Origin: Chrysoporthe austroafricana
Lineage: Eukaryota > Ascomycota > Sordariomycetes > Diaporthales > Cryphonectriaceae
Assembly: GCA_001051155.2 (NCBI GenBank)
Contig: JYIP02000001.1
Span: 1,240,001 to 1,304,000, forward strand
DNA length: 64,000 nucleotides
Direction of reading: 5' to 3'
The stretch's first letter is position 1, and every line of letters begins with the position of its first letter. A program made the translations under genes and the position numbers. The notes under the pieces were generated by a model. The model saw only the letters and a program-made list of their open reading frames with translations, ran no database searches and was not told the origin of the DNA. Below are positions 45,689 to 56,430 of the stretch, one piece after another.

Positions 45689-47493
45689 TTAGAAGATGAA
45701 ACCCAGGATACGCCTCCAAAGACTCAAACTCCGTCGCTCTTCATTGATAGAAATGTCGCTATGAGTTGGCTCGTACAGTCGACCAGACCAAAGATCAATC
45801 TCGTTAGCACGAAGAAACTAGAGCACTGAAGGTTAGCAGCGGCACATCAAGCTATCATTCAGGAAATTTATGCGGCAACTCACCTTCGTCTTGTGCCATA
45901 GCTTCCAGATGATGATGGGCACAATGAAGATCGGAATACCGACGTAAGAAGCCACAAAATCTGGCGTCGACCAGTTGCCAGCCAAAAATACAGAAAATCC
46001 GGAAACAAAGGTAATAATAGTTGCTCCAACGAACCCAACCCAGGCGGCGTACGGCTGGAGAGGAGCCTTCCAGGGGAAAGAATCTCGAGAGACACCCTGC
46101 GCCTTCAGGGCCGCGTGGAAGCGAATATAGCAGAAACAAAGTGTAGCCCAAGCAATGAGACCGGCAACCGTGCTAAGGTTTAGCAACCAATTGAAGGCTT
46201 GCGAGGGGCCACCGGTACCAAGGCTCAAGTATGCGAGAGGACCGAACAGCCACGCGGTGATGACTGCGACCCATGGGACGCCATTGCTCCAGGTCTTGCC
46301 AAAGAATTGAGGGAGCTGGCGGTCCGTCGTCATTGCCAGGATCATACGGCTTCCAACCCAGCAGTACGAATTCCCCGCCGACCAAGCCGATACCAGGACA
46401 CAAGCATTGACGATACTGGGCAGAACAGTGATACCAGCCTGCTGGATAGCAATAACCCACGGGCTGGATTTCGCGTTGCCTGTACCGCTGACCAGGTTCG
46501 GGTTATTGGGGTCCACGATCATGCCGATGAGGAGCGCGCCAAGGATGTAGAAAAAGCCAATGCGCAAGGTCACCCGTTTAGCAGCCTTGGGGATGTCGCG
46601 GTGAGGATTGGCAGATTCACCAGCGGAGATGACAACCGTCTCGACACCGATGAAACTGAATGATGCGTTGACCAGCGCGGACAAGACACCGAGGAAATGG
46701 CCGGTCGACCCCTTGATGCCGTTATATTCTGTCCAGGCGCCGGGATCGTACCAGTAATAGAAGCCAATTGGCTCACCCTTTGGTCCTCCACCCGCGGTGA
46801 TGACGATGGCAACGATAACAAGTCCCAAGAAACAAAGAACCTGTCTCACAAGGTCAGTATACTGCGCCGTCTGAGACCGCCCACTTCTGATCGTACCTTG
46901 ATTGCACCGGTAACCACCTCGCTGTCGCCATAAAACTTCACGCTCAGCAGGTTGATCAACAGAATCAGGGCGAGACTAATTGTGATCACCACAGCCGGTG
47001 AGATGTCTGTCCAGTAGGAGACAAGCACGGCCGCCGCCGAACACTCGCTCGCGATGGCGATCGTGTAGCAGTATCCATAGCTAATCGCCAGCGAGAAGCC
47101 GACGCTCGGGTCGATGAAGCGCGTGGCCCAGTGAGGGAAGCTGCCGGCCGTGGGGATGAGGGTCGCTAGCTCGGCGATGCTCTGCATGACACACCAGAGG
47201 ACGAGGCCGACGATACAGTAAGCGAGAAGCAGGCCGGCAGGACCGGCCTTGGCGTAGGCGCTGCCGGTACCGATGAACAGGCCGGTTCCGATACCACTAC
47301 AGAAGCCAATCATGGTGATGTGGAAGCCCCGTAGCTGGCGCTGGACGTTGGCGTGCCCACCGACATTGAGCTGCGGTGGGCCTATTTCGGGCTTGGTGTC
47401 AGACATGAAGCCCGGATCTGAATGAACAGCCTCCTTCTCAATGTCATTACCGCGAGAGGCGCCCTGGGGGGCTGCGGGGGTAGAGACGACCAT
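45689..47493 (-). CDS. amino-acid permease (YAT/GAP-type)
   Basis: Exons (minus) 47493-46897, 46840-45884 and 45817-45689, 560 residues. Plasma-membrane amino-acid/proton symporter of the fungal APC family. A 50-residue cytoplasmic N tail precedes QLRGFHITMIGFCSGIGTGL (conserved helix 1 with GxGTGLF). Further signatures: AGPAGLLLAYCIVG, GEPIGFYYWYDPGAW, FSFIGVETVVISAGES, NPHRDIPKAAKRV, and SAGNSYCWVGSRMILAM in helix 8. Intron 1 (56 nt) is GTACGA...CAG; intron 2 (66 nt) is GTGAGT with the TAG acceptor at 45820-45818, preferred over an earlier CAG because it yields the family-like tail KFLRANEIDLWSGR. Specificity (general or selective) is unclear. Confidence 0.92.
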
Positions 47494-48817
47494 CGTGACA
47501 GCGGAGTGAGGGCCTTGCGGATGGCAGACCGGTGTGCGTTCGTTGCGTGAGGGTCTCTCAAGCGGCGAGGCTCATCTGATGCTACCGGGCTGCGCTGCTT
47601 ATATGCAGCGGAGCCTGTGATGCTTTTTGCCATCGTGGTAATAATCATAAATGTGCCAAACATCGCGCAATATCGCGGCCCAGGGCGCAATTCTTTTCAC
47701 GTAATGGTCCGCAAATTCTTCATCGCGCCATCCTCGCCAACCCGATGTGGCCCCCGGTCGGACCCGCCGAGTCAGTACTAGCAAAAAATTACCGTTCCGT
47801 CGAAGTCAAGGTCGAGTTCGGCCGTGAACTTGAACGTTTAGATTGGGCTAGAACCTCAGAAGGCTTTGATTCTCCACTACGACGGGCCGCACTAACATGC
47901 AGGTGCCCTCAATGCCGTGATGCCCTCAGGGCTCCGAAAGGGAAGAGAAAAAGAAAAAAAAACCCCCCCCCCACTACAAGTAGCACTCAGGGTTAGGGTC
48001 GATATATGATACCTCGGCCCTCCCCCTCTCCCCCTAAAAAAGAAGAGAAAGAAAAGAAAAAAGAGAAGGCAGCAGCAATAAAAAAGACATTAAATTCAAC
48101 AGGCTCGTTGAATATAGAGTTGCTATCATTCATTCGCAACCCACATAGAACTTTCCGGCACGGAGGAAGGTTTCTGAAGGTGTCACATGCTGGGAAACTG
48201 GTTCTCGTGAGATGCCAGCTGCTGAGCTTTATAGTTTGATATATAAGTATGCAGAAGTGCAGATGTGTCTCGCTATGGGCTGATCTTTCTTATAAACGTT
48301 CTTCCCTAGTAGCACATCTTATGTAAGTTAGAGGCTACAGGACCTAGTTAGGGTGGCCATTGGGCCGAGGATGAGGAGATATGCGATGCACCTTTCCACG
48401 CTCCAACAGTGACTTCATGCTGCATAAAGGGCAAGGAGTCCAGCCAGCTCCTTTTCTGTGCGACTGCATCTCACGTCTTCGTTTGCCCACACCTCGGGTG
48501 GTTCTGTCACGAACCCCTGCCGAATCCGGCCCGTTGCGATGCCCCAGAATAGGAAACACGGAGCGCAATTCCGAAGAGGACAGCAAGTCACCTTCGACTG
48601 CGCGACCATAAAGCTCGTGGATATGTATTGGGTGATAGGGCGACATGGTGCTTTGTGTTCGTCCGTTTGCTCGTGCAGAGAGAAAAGTACCTCGCTCGCC
48701 GCCACGAGATTGTGCTGAATCTTATCTGCGAGACCTTCGAAGAGAATATTACTATATACTCTACCCGCGAAGCAAAATCTTGCAGACATCCCATAGGCTC
48801 CCACGCCCTTCCCCAGC
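47494..48817. other. divergent intergenic region
   Basis: Promoters of the permease and of the KDEL-protein gene. Contains an A9-C10 homopolymer junction (about 47954-47972) and A/G-rich low-complexity sequence to 48090. Confidence 0.55.
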
Positions 48818-49781
48818 ATGCTTCCACCAGTGCTTCTCTATCTGGCGTTGATCGCCTCTCCAGTCCTTGCTGGGGGACCTCCCAATCCTATACCAGGCGT
48901 CAAGGCACCGCCGAAAGTCAAGCCGACCAAGCTTGACGACTTCGCCTGGGCCAATCCCTTCTCGTCTTCGAAGATCCGTCAATTCGATGCGGCATGTGAC
49001 AGCTCGCGCACCTTCTCCGCGTCCGAGTTCCAGCTCCACGACCTAAGCGATCCCGAGCCGACGGGCTTGAAACCCTACAACGAGGCCCTCAAGGGCCTCT
49101 TCGGCGGTCGTCCCTACCCTGGAGGCTGGGAAGGAATAGACGCTCACGGATATGAGCGCAACATGCTTAAGATGGAATACGCACAGGTGCCCCTCAAGGT
49201 AAGGGATTGGATCGAGGAGCAGGAGAGGACACAGGGGCCGGGCAAGGGGCTCTTTGCTGTGTTTGACAAGCCCGCCAAGGATGAGACAGTCAAGTCCACG
49301 GCGAACCTGGAGGATAGCGATGACCTGCGTGCGCTCGACGAGAAGAGGGTGGTGATCTTTGCGCCGGGAGCCATCTATGAGAACCTGCCGCTCTGGGTCG
49401 CAGAGGACAGCGGCTGTGAAGGTACGTCTCACGTTCCCCAGACCGCTTCGTTGATCTGATATTGTCACAGATGCTCTGTCAGATCTAAGCAGCTACAGCC
49501 CCAAGCTAGTTGATGGAGGTGTTGTTGGCTGGACAACGGAGCATAAAGCTCCTTCGAGAAGACAGGGAGTGAGAAAGATGGATTTCACCCTCAAGGCTCA
49601 GGTATTAGGTGTGAAGTCAGAAACCCCAGCCGACGAGAGCGACAAGGCGGCAGTGGAGAGCGAGGAGCCGTTTGATGAAAGCCAGACGCCGTTCCAGGGG
49701 ACCGACGAGACCGTAGAGAGTGAAACACCGACAGAGAAGACTGAGGAGCCCGTGAAGACCGATATTAAGGATGAGTTGTAA
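48818..49781 (+). CDS. signal-peptide protein with C-terminal KDEL, function unknown
   Basis: Exons 48818-49421 and 49471-49781, 304 residues. No catalytic family was recognised. A signal peptide (about 1-18, MLPPVLLYLALIASPVLA) is followed by a globular-looking region (IRQFDAACDSSRTFSASEF, GLFGGRPYPGGWEGIDAHG, VVIFAPGAIYENLPLW) with two to three Cys. The 49-nt intron (GTACGT donor, CAG acceptor at 49470) joins SGCE to DALSDLSS in frame. The last 60 residues are strongly acidic with Glu/Thr/Pro repeats, and the protein ends exactly in KDEL. Signal peptide plus KDEL points to retention in the ER lumen by the HDEL/KDEL receptor. The acidic tail may bind Ca2+ or partner proteins (inference). Convergent with the GH92 gene, 100 bp apart. 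Confidence 0.78.
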
Positions 49782-49881
49782 GAACGGCGAATACGGGTCA
49801 CTAATGCATCGAACGGATCAGATTTTGCGTGTCTTTGATTATAGTCTACAAATGGAAGCTTAGATTCTCCTCTTGCTATTT

Positions 49882-52629
49882 CTAGAAGAAGCCCCCAGTA
49901 GACACACTCGGCGGTAAGTCCTCGTCTCTTGTGCCCCAGTCACTCTCATTCGCCGCCAGAGTCAATTCGAGCACCCCTCCATCTCGGTAAAATGAGTGTG
50001 TGAGCCAGCTTTTGGTATACGGTTCACCATTTAGGGTGGCGCTCTGTATATAAATGTTGCGGTAGCTATTGCCGTCGAAGTTTACATTGCGCACCGTCGC
50101 CGTATTTCCTGTGAGAGGATTCGTGATGTTGACCTCCTTGAAGAACGGCGGGTTGATGAGATATACATCCTGTCCGCTCATCGGCCACAGCCCCATCATC
50201 GTCAATGCAGCAAAGCTCCCCATCGCTCCGCTGTCGTCGTTGCCAGGAATGCCATTTACCGAGTCATTGAAATGACTAGGAATATAAAAATGTCTATAAT
50301 ACGACGAGAGGCCGGGTCGACCAGCGTAATGGAAGAGGTATAGCATAAGGAAGGCCTGTTCATCACCAATATAATTCAGGCCGGGGGTGTCGTGGAAATA
50401 TTGAAGACGGTCGACGAAGGTTAGAGGGCCTCCAAGGGTGGTGATAAGTTTGGCCATATCATGCGGGGCATAGAAGGTATATAACCAGGAGGATCCCTCG
50501 TAGGTTTCATGACCATCTTCACTGCGCTAGGTGTTAGTGTATGCTCGCAGACGGCATCGGCCCTTTTAATGGCCACTTACTTGAGATAACACGACGTAAA
50601 GTTGTATAGTTGTGAACAAAGCGAAGGGTCTTGGAAGCCATAGGTACCATTAAGATAACGAGGCTGCAAGAATCCGGTGAAACCACTGTCCACAAGTGGA
50701 CTTCCGTTCTGAGACACGTTGAGAAAAGACGTCTGATCGGCTTTGAAGAGATTGATCCAATTGGCTGATGTTTCGGTATACTTCTCGGCATCGTTTGTCT
50801 TGTTAAGACGATGCGCAATTTCAGCAACGGTGAAATCGTTATAGGCATACTCCACGGTGCGAGATATCGACCTGGTAAAGGGACCGACACCATACGGGTC
50901 GAAGTCATCAGCGGGTATATACGCCAGATCAATCCAGCTAGCAAGCCCTCCTCGACCTTCGATGGACCAGACTGGCGGCTCAGCTACACGCTGCCATTAG
51001 CAAAACGATTCTCGCCACAATTGTCAAATGTCCGTGCTTGCCTTGTGCATCCTTCAATACAGCCTCGTATGCAATGTTCCAGTCGATTGAATTTGTGAAG
51101 CCCTTCAAAAAGGTGTCCGCAAGTACAACATCTGCATTACTTCCCCCTTGGGTATATCCCTTGCACAAGTCCATTCGGCAGTCGGGAAGCCATCCTTCAT
51201 GGCGGTAGATGTCAATCAAACTCCGTACCATGAGAGTCTGACTAAGCGGGTCGACTAAGGTTATCAAAGGATGAATGGATCTATATGAGTCCCAAATGCA
51301 ATAATATGAATCATAGTCTGGTGTTCTGTCAGGAAGAATCCTTTTATACTAACAGGCAACGAGGGAGGCGAAGACTCACAAGGCTCAGAGCTCTCCCACA
51401 GTGGGTTCTCGCCTGTCACGTCCTGCGGTGAGATCAGGGACCGGTAGAGGCCCGACCAGAATGTCTTAAAAAATGTCGAGTTCACTCCGGTGTCGTCTAT
51501 CGATACAACGTTCAATTTGTTGTCCCATGTGTCCTCCGCCGCACTTCTTGCTTCGTCGAAATCAAACTCTCCAAGCTCAGCCTCGGCATTCTGGCAAGCC
51601 TTGTCAGCGCTGAGATAACTCAGACCAACCCTAACCACAATCTGGTCCGCATTATCTGGCGGATGGAACTGCACCCAGGCACCAGCAGGCACCGGATCCG
51701 TAGTGCCGGTGGAATATGTCCTGAGACTCTTTGGCTCGCGGCCCGGGCGATTATTTTGGAAAACGCCAGTATCCCTAATGGTTGCGCCTCTAAAGTCCGC
51801 GCAGAAATGTAAGTCGTACGAACCGACGCCGAAACTAGGACTGAAGCTTCCATTACCAACAATACGTCCGCTAGAGGGGTCAACAGCTACGCTCCCATTG
51901 GTCCGGCTGTCAGAGAGGTCAGTGAGGTCTATGAGTATCAGAGGGCTGTACGGCACAGATGATGCGGATGTGTTGGCGCTGCTGTTGGAAGCGGGCCCTG
52001 GAAAGGTAAGGCGGTATAGAGCCGTATGATTTGACACCGTTATTTCTGTGTGGATTGATGTATTCAAGGACACTGCGAAATACCCGGGACTGGCCTGGAC
52101 TGTCGAGTTGATCCGTTGGGATGCGCGCAGGGCCTTTGGAAAGTTGCATCTAGTGATATCATCTCCGGGACAGCCAGTCTGGGGAAATATTGGGAAATTG
52201 CCCTTCGCAAAGCCCTGGAATGAGAAGGACCAATCAGTCTTCAGATATTGTCCCAGCGCCAAGCTTCAGGGAATATCTGGCTCTTACACCGCCGGTACCG
52301 CTATCATGCATTTGTGAGAATCCGGTGACTAGATACATCGTCAGCCAGCTAGCCCTAAAATGTGAATGGGTGGCTTTCTTACTATCACTATTGTCAGATG
52401 CATACCCGCCTTGGGCCTCGTCACTGTTCACGTCTGCAACAGCTTTCGCCATCCCAAACGGTAGAGTGGCACCTGGAAAGACATGGCCGCCATTAGTGGT
52501 ACCGATGAGAGGATCAATGTACTGAAAGACATTCGAACCCGAATCCTGAGCGAAGGTTGGAGCGGCGAAGAAAAGTATGAAACGGGCCGCCCTGAGGCGC
52601 AGAGACCGTGTGCCTGCCATAACCATCAT
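49882..52629 (-). CDS. GH92 alpha-mannosidase, secreted
   Basis: Exons (minus) 52629-52383, 52328-52288, 52214-51380, 51317-51042, 50983-50581 and 50521-49882, 813 residues. GH92 enzymes are Ca2+-dependent exo-alpha-mannosidases acting on N-glycans and fungal mannans. A basic then hydrophobic N terminus (RSLRLRAARFILFFAAPTFA) looks like a signal peptide; three nearby ATGs leave the exact start open. Motifs: YIDPLIGTTNGGHVFPGAT, TGFSQMHDSGTGG, CPGDDITRCNFPK, WESSEPYYDSYYCIWDSYRS, YRHEGWLPDCRM, TQGGSNADVVLAD, NDDSGAMGSFAALTMMGLWP. Five introns of 54-73 nt all restore these motifs. Intron 4 (51041-50984) begins with GC (AAG|GCAAGC), not GT, with a TGCTAAT branch and TAG acceptor. Intron 3 uses a CCAG acceptor at 51318-51319. 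Confidence 0.93.
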
Positions 52630-53241
52630 GTGAACGGGCTTGACGTATTGATACAGAGTCGAGAATTGCAGGTGCAGCGCCACGAGCCGGTCTGGGTGCT
52701 CTCGTACGTGAGACCTCGAGAGAGAGTGCCCAGGAGGGTTCCCACCCACTTTTCAACCCTCCCAAAAGAATAAGAGGATCTTCACTGCCCCGGGTTAATA
52801 CTGCACCGGTATGTGGTTCCGCTGCGTTGTGACCTTGGAAGCTCTAATGCGGGGTTGATGAGCGTCACAACGGCGCGAGGATCTGTTAGTCGCAGCTGAC
52901 CATTTTAACTTTCCACTCACAATGTAACATGCATGTGCTACCACGTATAGTGCCTCGTGTGCCGCAAACGTGTTGGGCTGAAGGGCCGTGCGAGGGCCTA
53001 TCCCTACGACGTTGATATTACAAGTAATTACCGTGAGGTGACATACCTAGGTAGATTACCTACACCAAATCCGAGGCAGATGCTTCCCAGAAACATGCGA
53101 ACCATTAGTGCGAGAGCCTTCTGCTGAGGTAGAATTCGCTAATCATTTCAAGGCTATGTTGATGAATTTTAGCTACCTATGCTTTAGCTACATGATCCAA
53201 CCCCCTCCCTAGGCCGGCCGTGACCCTCGAGCGAACATGAA
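52630..53241. other. intergenic, promoter of GH92 gene
   Basis: No coding region supported. Confidence 0.5.
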
Positions 53242-54108
53242 TCAGAGATCAATGCGGAGGCTGAGATAATTATCGAATGTCACAGTGCCCCAATACGGCT
53301 CCATTCCTGCGTTTCCCACATTGACGTATGTGCTGGTGGTGAAAATGCCCTGTTCTGACATCGCCGTGAGCCAGTCCTTGATGTCGCCCGAGAAATCGCC
53401 CTGAAACTGGTCATCCTGGGGAACCAAGAGAGATAAGACCGTGATGCCAGTGTCGGTATTCTCTCCCTGGTAGAGCTGCCAACCATCCTTGCCAAAAAGA
53501 CCGTCGATGGTTGCAACGGCGCCGTCCGCCCAACCGATGGGCACTTGACCACCTTCATACGCCACCCAGAGCATAAGTTCCTGTGCACCCGAAGATGTCG
53601 AGTCTCCTTTTATGTCTGACGTCATGAAGTCGTAGACAACATTTCCTGATAAGGGTGGTGTCAGTGATGTGAGTAGCTCAGATGTTGCACAGCGTGTCTT
53701 CAGGCACTCACCCTTGTAAGCAGTTGTATTGCTGACGTTCCATTGATAGGTACTCGGGATGGAAGAGATCTCGCTCAGCTTTGTTTCGAGATTCTGCGTC
53801 AAGCCAATGAATGAATAACGCTTGACGATGTCTGTATCAACCGACTCATCGATATCCCAGACGCTTATCCAGTGAAGAGTTTGGTTGTCTCCTGATCCAG
53901 TAAAGTCATAGTATCCGGTACAGCACGATCCACTGATGTCTTGGTAATTATAGTTCATCGAGTACACGATCCATGGCGTATCTATGAGAACCTCGTAGTC
54001 ATCTGGGGCGCCACAGAAATTGGTCAGAGCTGTCCGAGGACCAACACGGGCTGCAGCAGCGGAGACTGTAGCGATAGTAGGGAGGATGGCCGAAAGTTTC
54101 GAGTGCAT
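53242..54108 (-). CDS. GH12 endoglucanase/xyloglucanase, secreted
   Basis: Exons (minus) 54108-53712 and 53645-53242, 266 residues. GH12 retaining enzymes cut beta-1,4-glucan or xyloglucan in plant cell walls. Signal peptide about 1-20 (MHSKLSAILPTIATVSAAAA). The fold is recognisable from SSIPSTYQWNVSN, AYKGNVVYDFMTS, ELMLWVAYEGG with the nucleophile Glu155, ENTDTGITVLSLLVPQ, and GMEPYWG with the acid/base Glu248 (most relatives have GTEPFTG). The 66-nt intron (GTGAGT donor, CACTGAC branch, CAG acceptor) sits exactly at AYKG|NVVYD. The N-terminal part has a CC pair and a YDFTGSGDNQT insert and is somewhat longer than in classical GH12. Strict substrate cannot be told; some GH12 proteins also act as elicitors in plants. 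Confidence 0.88.
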   Translation of the reverse strand: MHSKLSAILPTIATVSAAAARVGPRTALTNFCGAPDDYEVLIDTPWIVYSMNYNYQDISGSCCTGYYDFTGSGDNQTLHWISVWDIDESVDTDIVKRYSFIGLTQNLETKLSEISSIPSTYQWNVSNTTAYKGECLKTRCATSELLTSLTPPLSGNVVYDFMTSDIKGDSTSSGAQELMLWVAYEGGQVPIGWADGAVATIDGLFGKDGWQLYQGENTDTGITVLSLLVPQDDQFQGDFSGDIKDWLTAMSEQGIFTTSTYVNVGNAGMEPYWGTVTFDNYLSLRIDL

Positions 54109-54682
54109 TTTGGAACCTTAAAACGGTTGCAATGCTAAAGGAGGGACTAAAATGACATGGGAACAACGGAAAATCTTTTGGAATAAGACCTGATGTTGAT
54201 CTATAAAGGAGTGTTTGCAAATCTGATCGGATTCCAGGTAAATAGTTGAGAGAAGTAGCAGATATTTAAGCTCCCATTGGCTTAATATTAACCCCTGGCC
54301 TAGTCTAAGTGGAGGGTCACTGTTCCCACAACTGTAGTGTAAGCGGAGCGAGCACGACCCTGTCGTCTCATATCAGTGAAACAAGTGCGCCCAGGGACAA
54401 GGCATTGCACAATACCATTCATGAACTGACTCTGAATTTTACTTCCCGAGCATCCGCTATCTTCTCACATCGCTGCTGGCTACTACGAGGTCAATTATAA
54501 TTCCGGCAGAAGAAGCAGTCCAAGATGAAGCTCGCCGAGAGAAGGGCATTTGTTCAAAACAGACAGGCAGCCATCTATGTGATGGAAAGTGTGAATGCTA
54601 GGTTACAGGAAAAAGTGCAGTCAAATCGCAGATTCAAATGCAGAGCTCAGAGCATGCAGCTGGATAGATGATCAGCAGCTTA
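54109..54682. other. intergenic, no gene seen
   Basis: Promoter of the GH12 gene and 3' flank of the monooxygenase gene; no coding region supported. Confidence 0.5.
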
Positions 54683-56020
54683 CTACGCTTCCTCAAAGAA
54701 CCTATTCTTCGGACGCGGTAGACCAAGATGCTCACGCAAAGTGGCTCCCTCATACTCAGAGCGGAAAAGTCCACGTCGCTGTAGCTCGGGAACCAGCCGC
54801 TCACAGACATCATCTAGCCCTTGGGGTAAGAACGGAAAAACGACGGTGAAGCCATCAGCCCCTTCATCAGCAAGCCACGTACCCATATCTTTCGCCACAC
54901 TCTCAGGCGTTCCTACGAATGACAGCCCGGCATACCCTCCAAATCGTTGTGCAAGCTGCCTGACCGTGAGTCCTTCGGACTCAGCAAGTTGCAGGACACT
55001 AGCACGGCCAGTGTGGCTTGCATTTGTCTGCGGCAACTTCTGAGGCAGGGGACTATCCGGATCGAAGCCAGAGGCGTCTGCGCCGAGCGCCACAGACAAC
55101 GAGGCAATGGCGCTGTCATAATGCACGAGGCTATCCAGCTTAAGACGTTTGGCCTTTGCCTCTTCGACTGTGTCGCCAATGATGATCATTGCGGCTGGCA
55201 AAATATTGATATGGTTCCTTTTGCGACCTGCAGCCTCGGCGCGCCCTTTGATGTCCCTATATAGCGCCTTGGCAGACTCCAGGTCTCGGGGCGAGCAGAA
55301 CACAACCTCGGCCGTCTCGCCAGCTAGTTGTCTCCCGGGCTCAGACTGTCCGGCCTGTACAATGACTGGCCAGCCCTGCACAGGGCGGGCGATGTTTAAT
55401 GGTCCGCGAACTTGAAGATCCTCGCCTACGTGGTTGAGCGTGTGCATCCTATTCGGGTCGAAGAATATGCCGGTCTCTTGGTCTCGGATGAGTGCATCGT
55501 CCGCAAAGCTGTCCCAGAGCCCCGTCACAACGTCGTAGAATTCCCGAGCTCGCTTGTAGCGATCACCGTGCTCCATGTGCTCATCCCGGCCGAAGTTTTT
55601 CGACGACTCGGGGTTGCCTGTAGTTACAATGTTCCAAGCTGCACGGCCATTGCTGAGATGATCTAGGGAGGCGAAACGCCGCGCGATATGATATGGCTCA
55701 TCGTATGTGGTAGAAGCTGTTGCAGCGAGACCGATTCTGTCCGTGACTTGCGAAAGGGCTGAGAGGAGTGTGAAGGGCTCGAAAGATGTGATGGTCTGAC
55801 TTCGCTTGAGGGCATCCATGGGCATATTCAAGACGCCGAGATGATCAGCCATAAAGAAAGCGTCGAATTTGGCAGCTTCAAGCTTCTGAATGAACGACTT
55901 TAGGTGAGCCAGATTGAAGTTTGCATCAGCATAAGCTCCCGGGTAGCGCCATGCTCCAGTATGGAGACTAACCGGCCGCATGAAAGCCGTAAGGTGCAGG
56001 TGCTTCGAAGTCTCCGACAT
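54683..56020 (-). CDS. flavin-dependent monooxygenase, NtaA/SnaA/DszA family
   Basis: Single exon, 445 residues. Bacterial-luciferase-like (TIM barrel) monooxygenase of the nitrilotriacetate monooxygenase A / DszA group, which uses FMNH2 supplied by a separate reductase to oxidise small C-N or C-S compounds. Signatures: LTAFMRPVSLHTGAWRYPGA, FFMADHLGVL, FEPFTLLSALSQVTDRIGLA, TTYDEPYHIARRFASLDHLS, RAAWNIVTTGNPES, NFGRDEHMEHGDRYKRAREF, PVIVQAGQSEPGRQLAGETA, FVGTPESVAKDMGTWLADEG and DGFTVVFPFLPQGLDD. Length is typical. The family is chiefly bacterial, with intron-poor fungal members, so past transfer from bacteria is plausible. An MFS transporter gene lies just upstream on the same strand. Substrate unknown. 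Confidence 0.93.
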   Translation of the reverse strand: MSETSKHLHLTAFMRPVSLHTGAWRYPGAYADANFNLAHLKSFIQKLEAAKFDAFFMADHLGVLNMPMDALKRSQTITSFEPFTLLSALSQVTDRIGLAATASTTYDEPYHIARRFASLDHLSNGRAAWNIVTTGNPESSKNFGRDEHMEHGDRYKRAREFYDVVTGLWDSFADDALIRDQETGIFFDPNRMHTLNHVGEDLQVRGPLNIARPVQGWPVIVQAGQSEPGRQLAGETAEVVFCSPRDLESAKALYRDIKGRAEAAGRKRNHINILPAAMIIIGDTVEEAKAKRLKLDSLVHYDSAIASLSVALGADASGFDPDSPLPQKLPQTNASHTGRASVLQLAESEGLTVRQLAQRFGGYAGLSFVGTPESVAKDMGTWLADEGADGFTVVFPFLPQGLDDVCERLVPELQRRGLFRSEYEGATLREHLGLPRPKNRFFEEA

Positions 56021-56430
56021 GTTTTGTATGTTCTAGGTGTGGAAGGTAGGTTGACCATGCCGCAGCGATTCTGCTGCCATTTTGACGAAGCATGGTCGCT
56101 TGTTATAGCCAGGCACTGATGACAAATTGAGATGGGATTAGGGCGATCACGACATCGATGTGAGGGGCTCACATCATGTATGCACACGTTCTGAACGGCT
56201 CAACCGGAGTATGGGGAGTGATGGATATCTCATCAACAGAATCAAACGTAATTTTATCGCCGACTTCGTCGGCACAACAATTCGGCTTCATAATGATGAT
56301 AAATTCAGACATCAACTATTAGTTTTCGTGGCTGGCTGCGATATTTGGACACGTGGACAAAATTGACTTCCATAGAGAGCCCAGAGACACCTTTAGGATC
56401 TCGTTCAATTTTTGTGCTGCCTCGTGATTC
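56021..56430. other. intergenic, promoter of monooxygenase gene
   Basis: 410 bp between two same-strand genes; nothing specific recognised. Confidence 0.55.

Noticed and set aside
45833..45883. Reading through GTGAGT into SCRINFLNDS as the permease C terminus
   Set aside because: Splicing at GTGAGT to the TAG at 45818 gives the family-like tail; the read-through does not.
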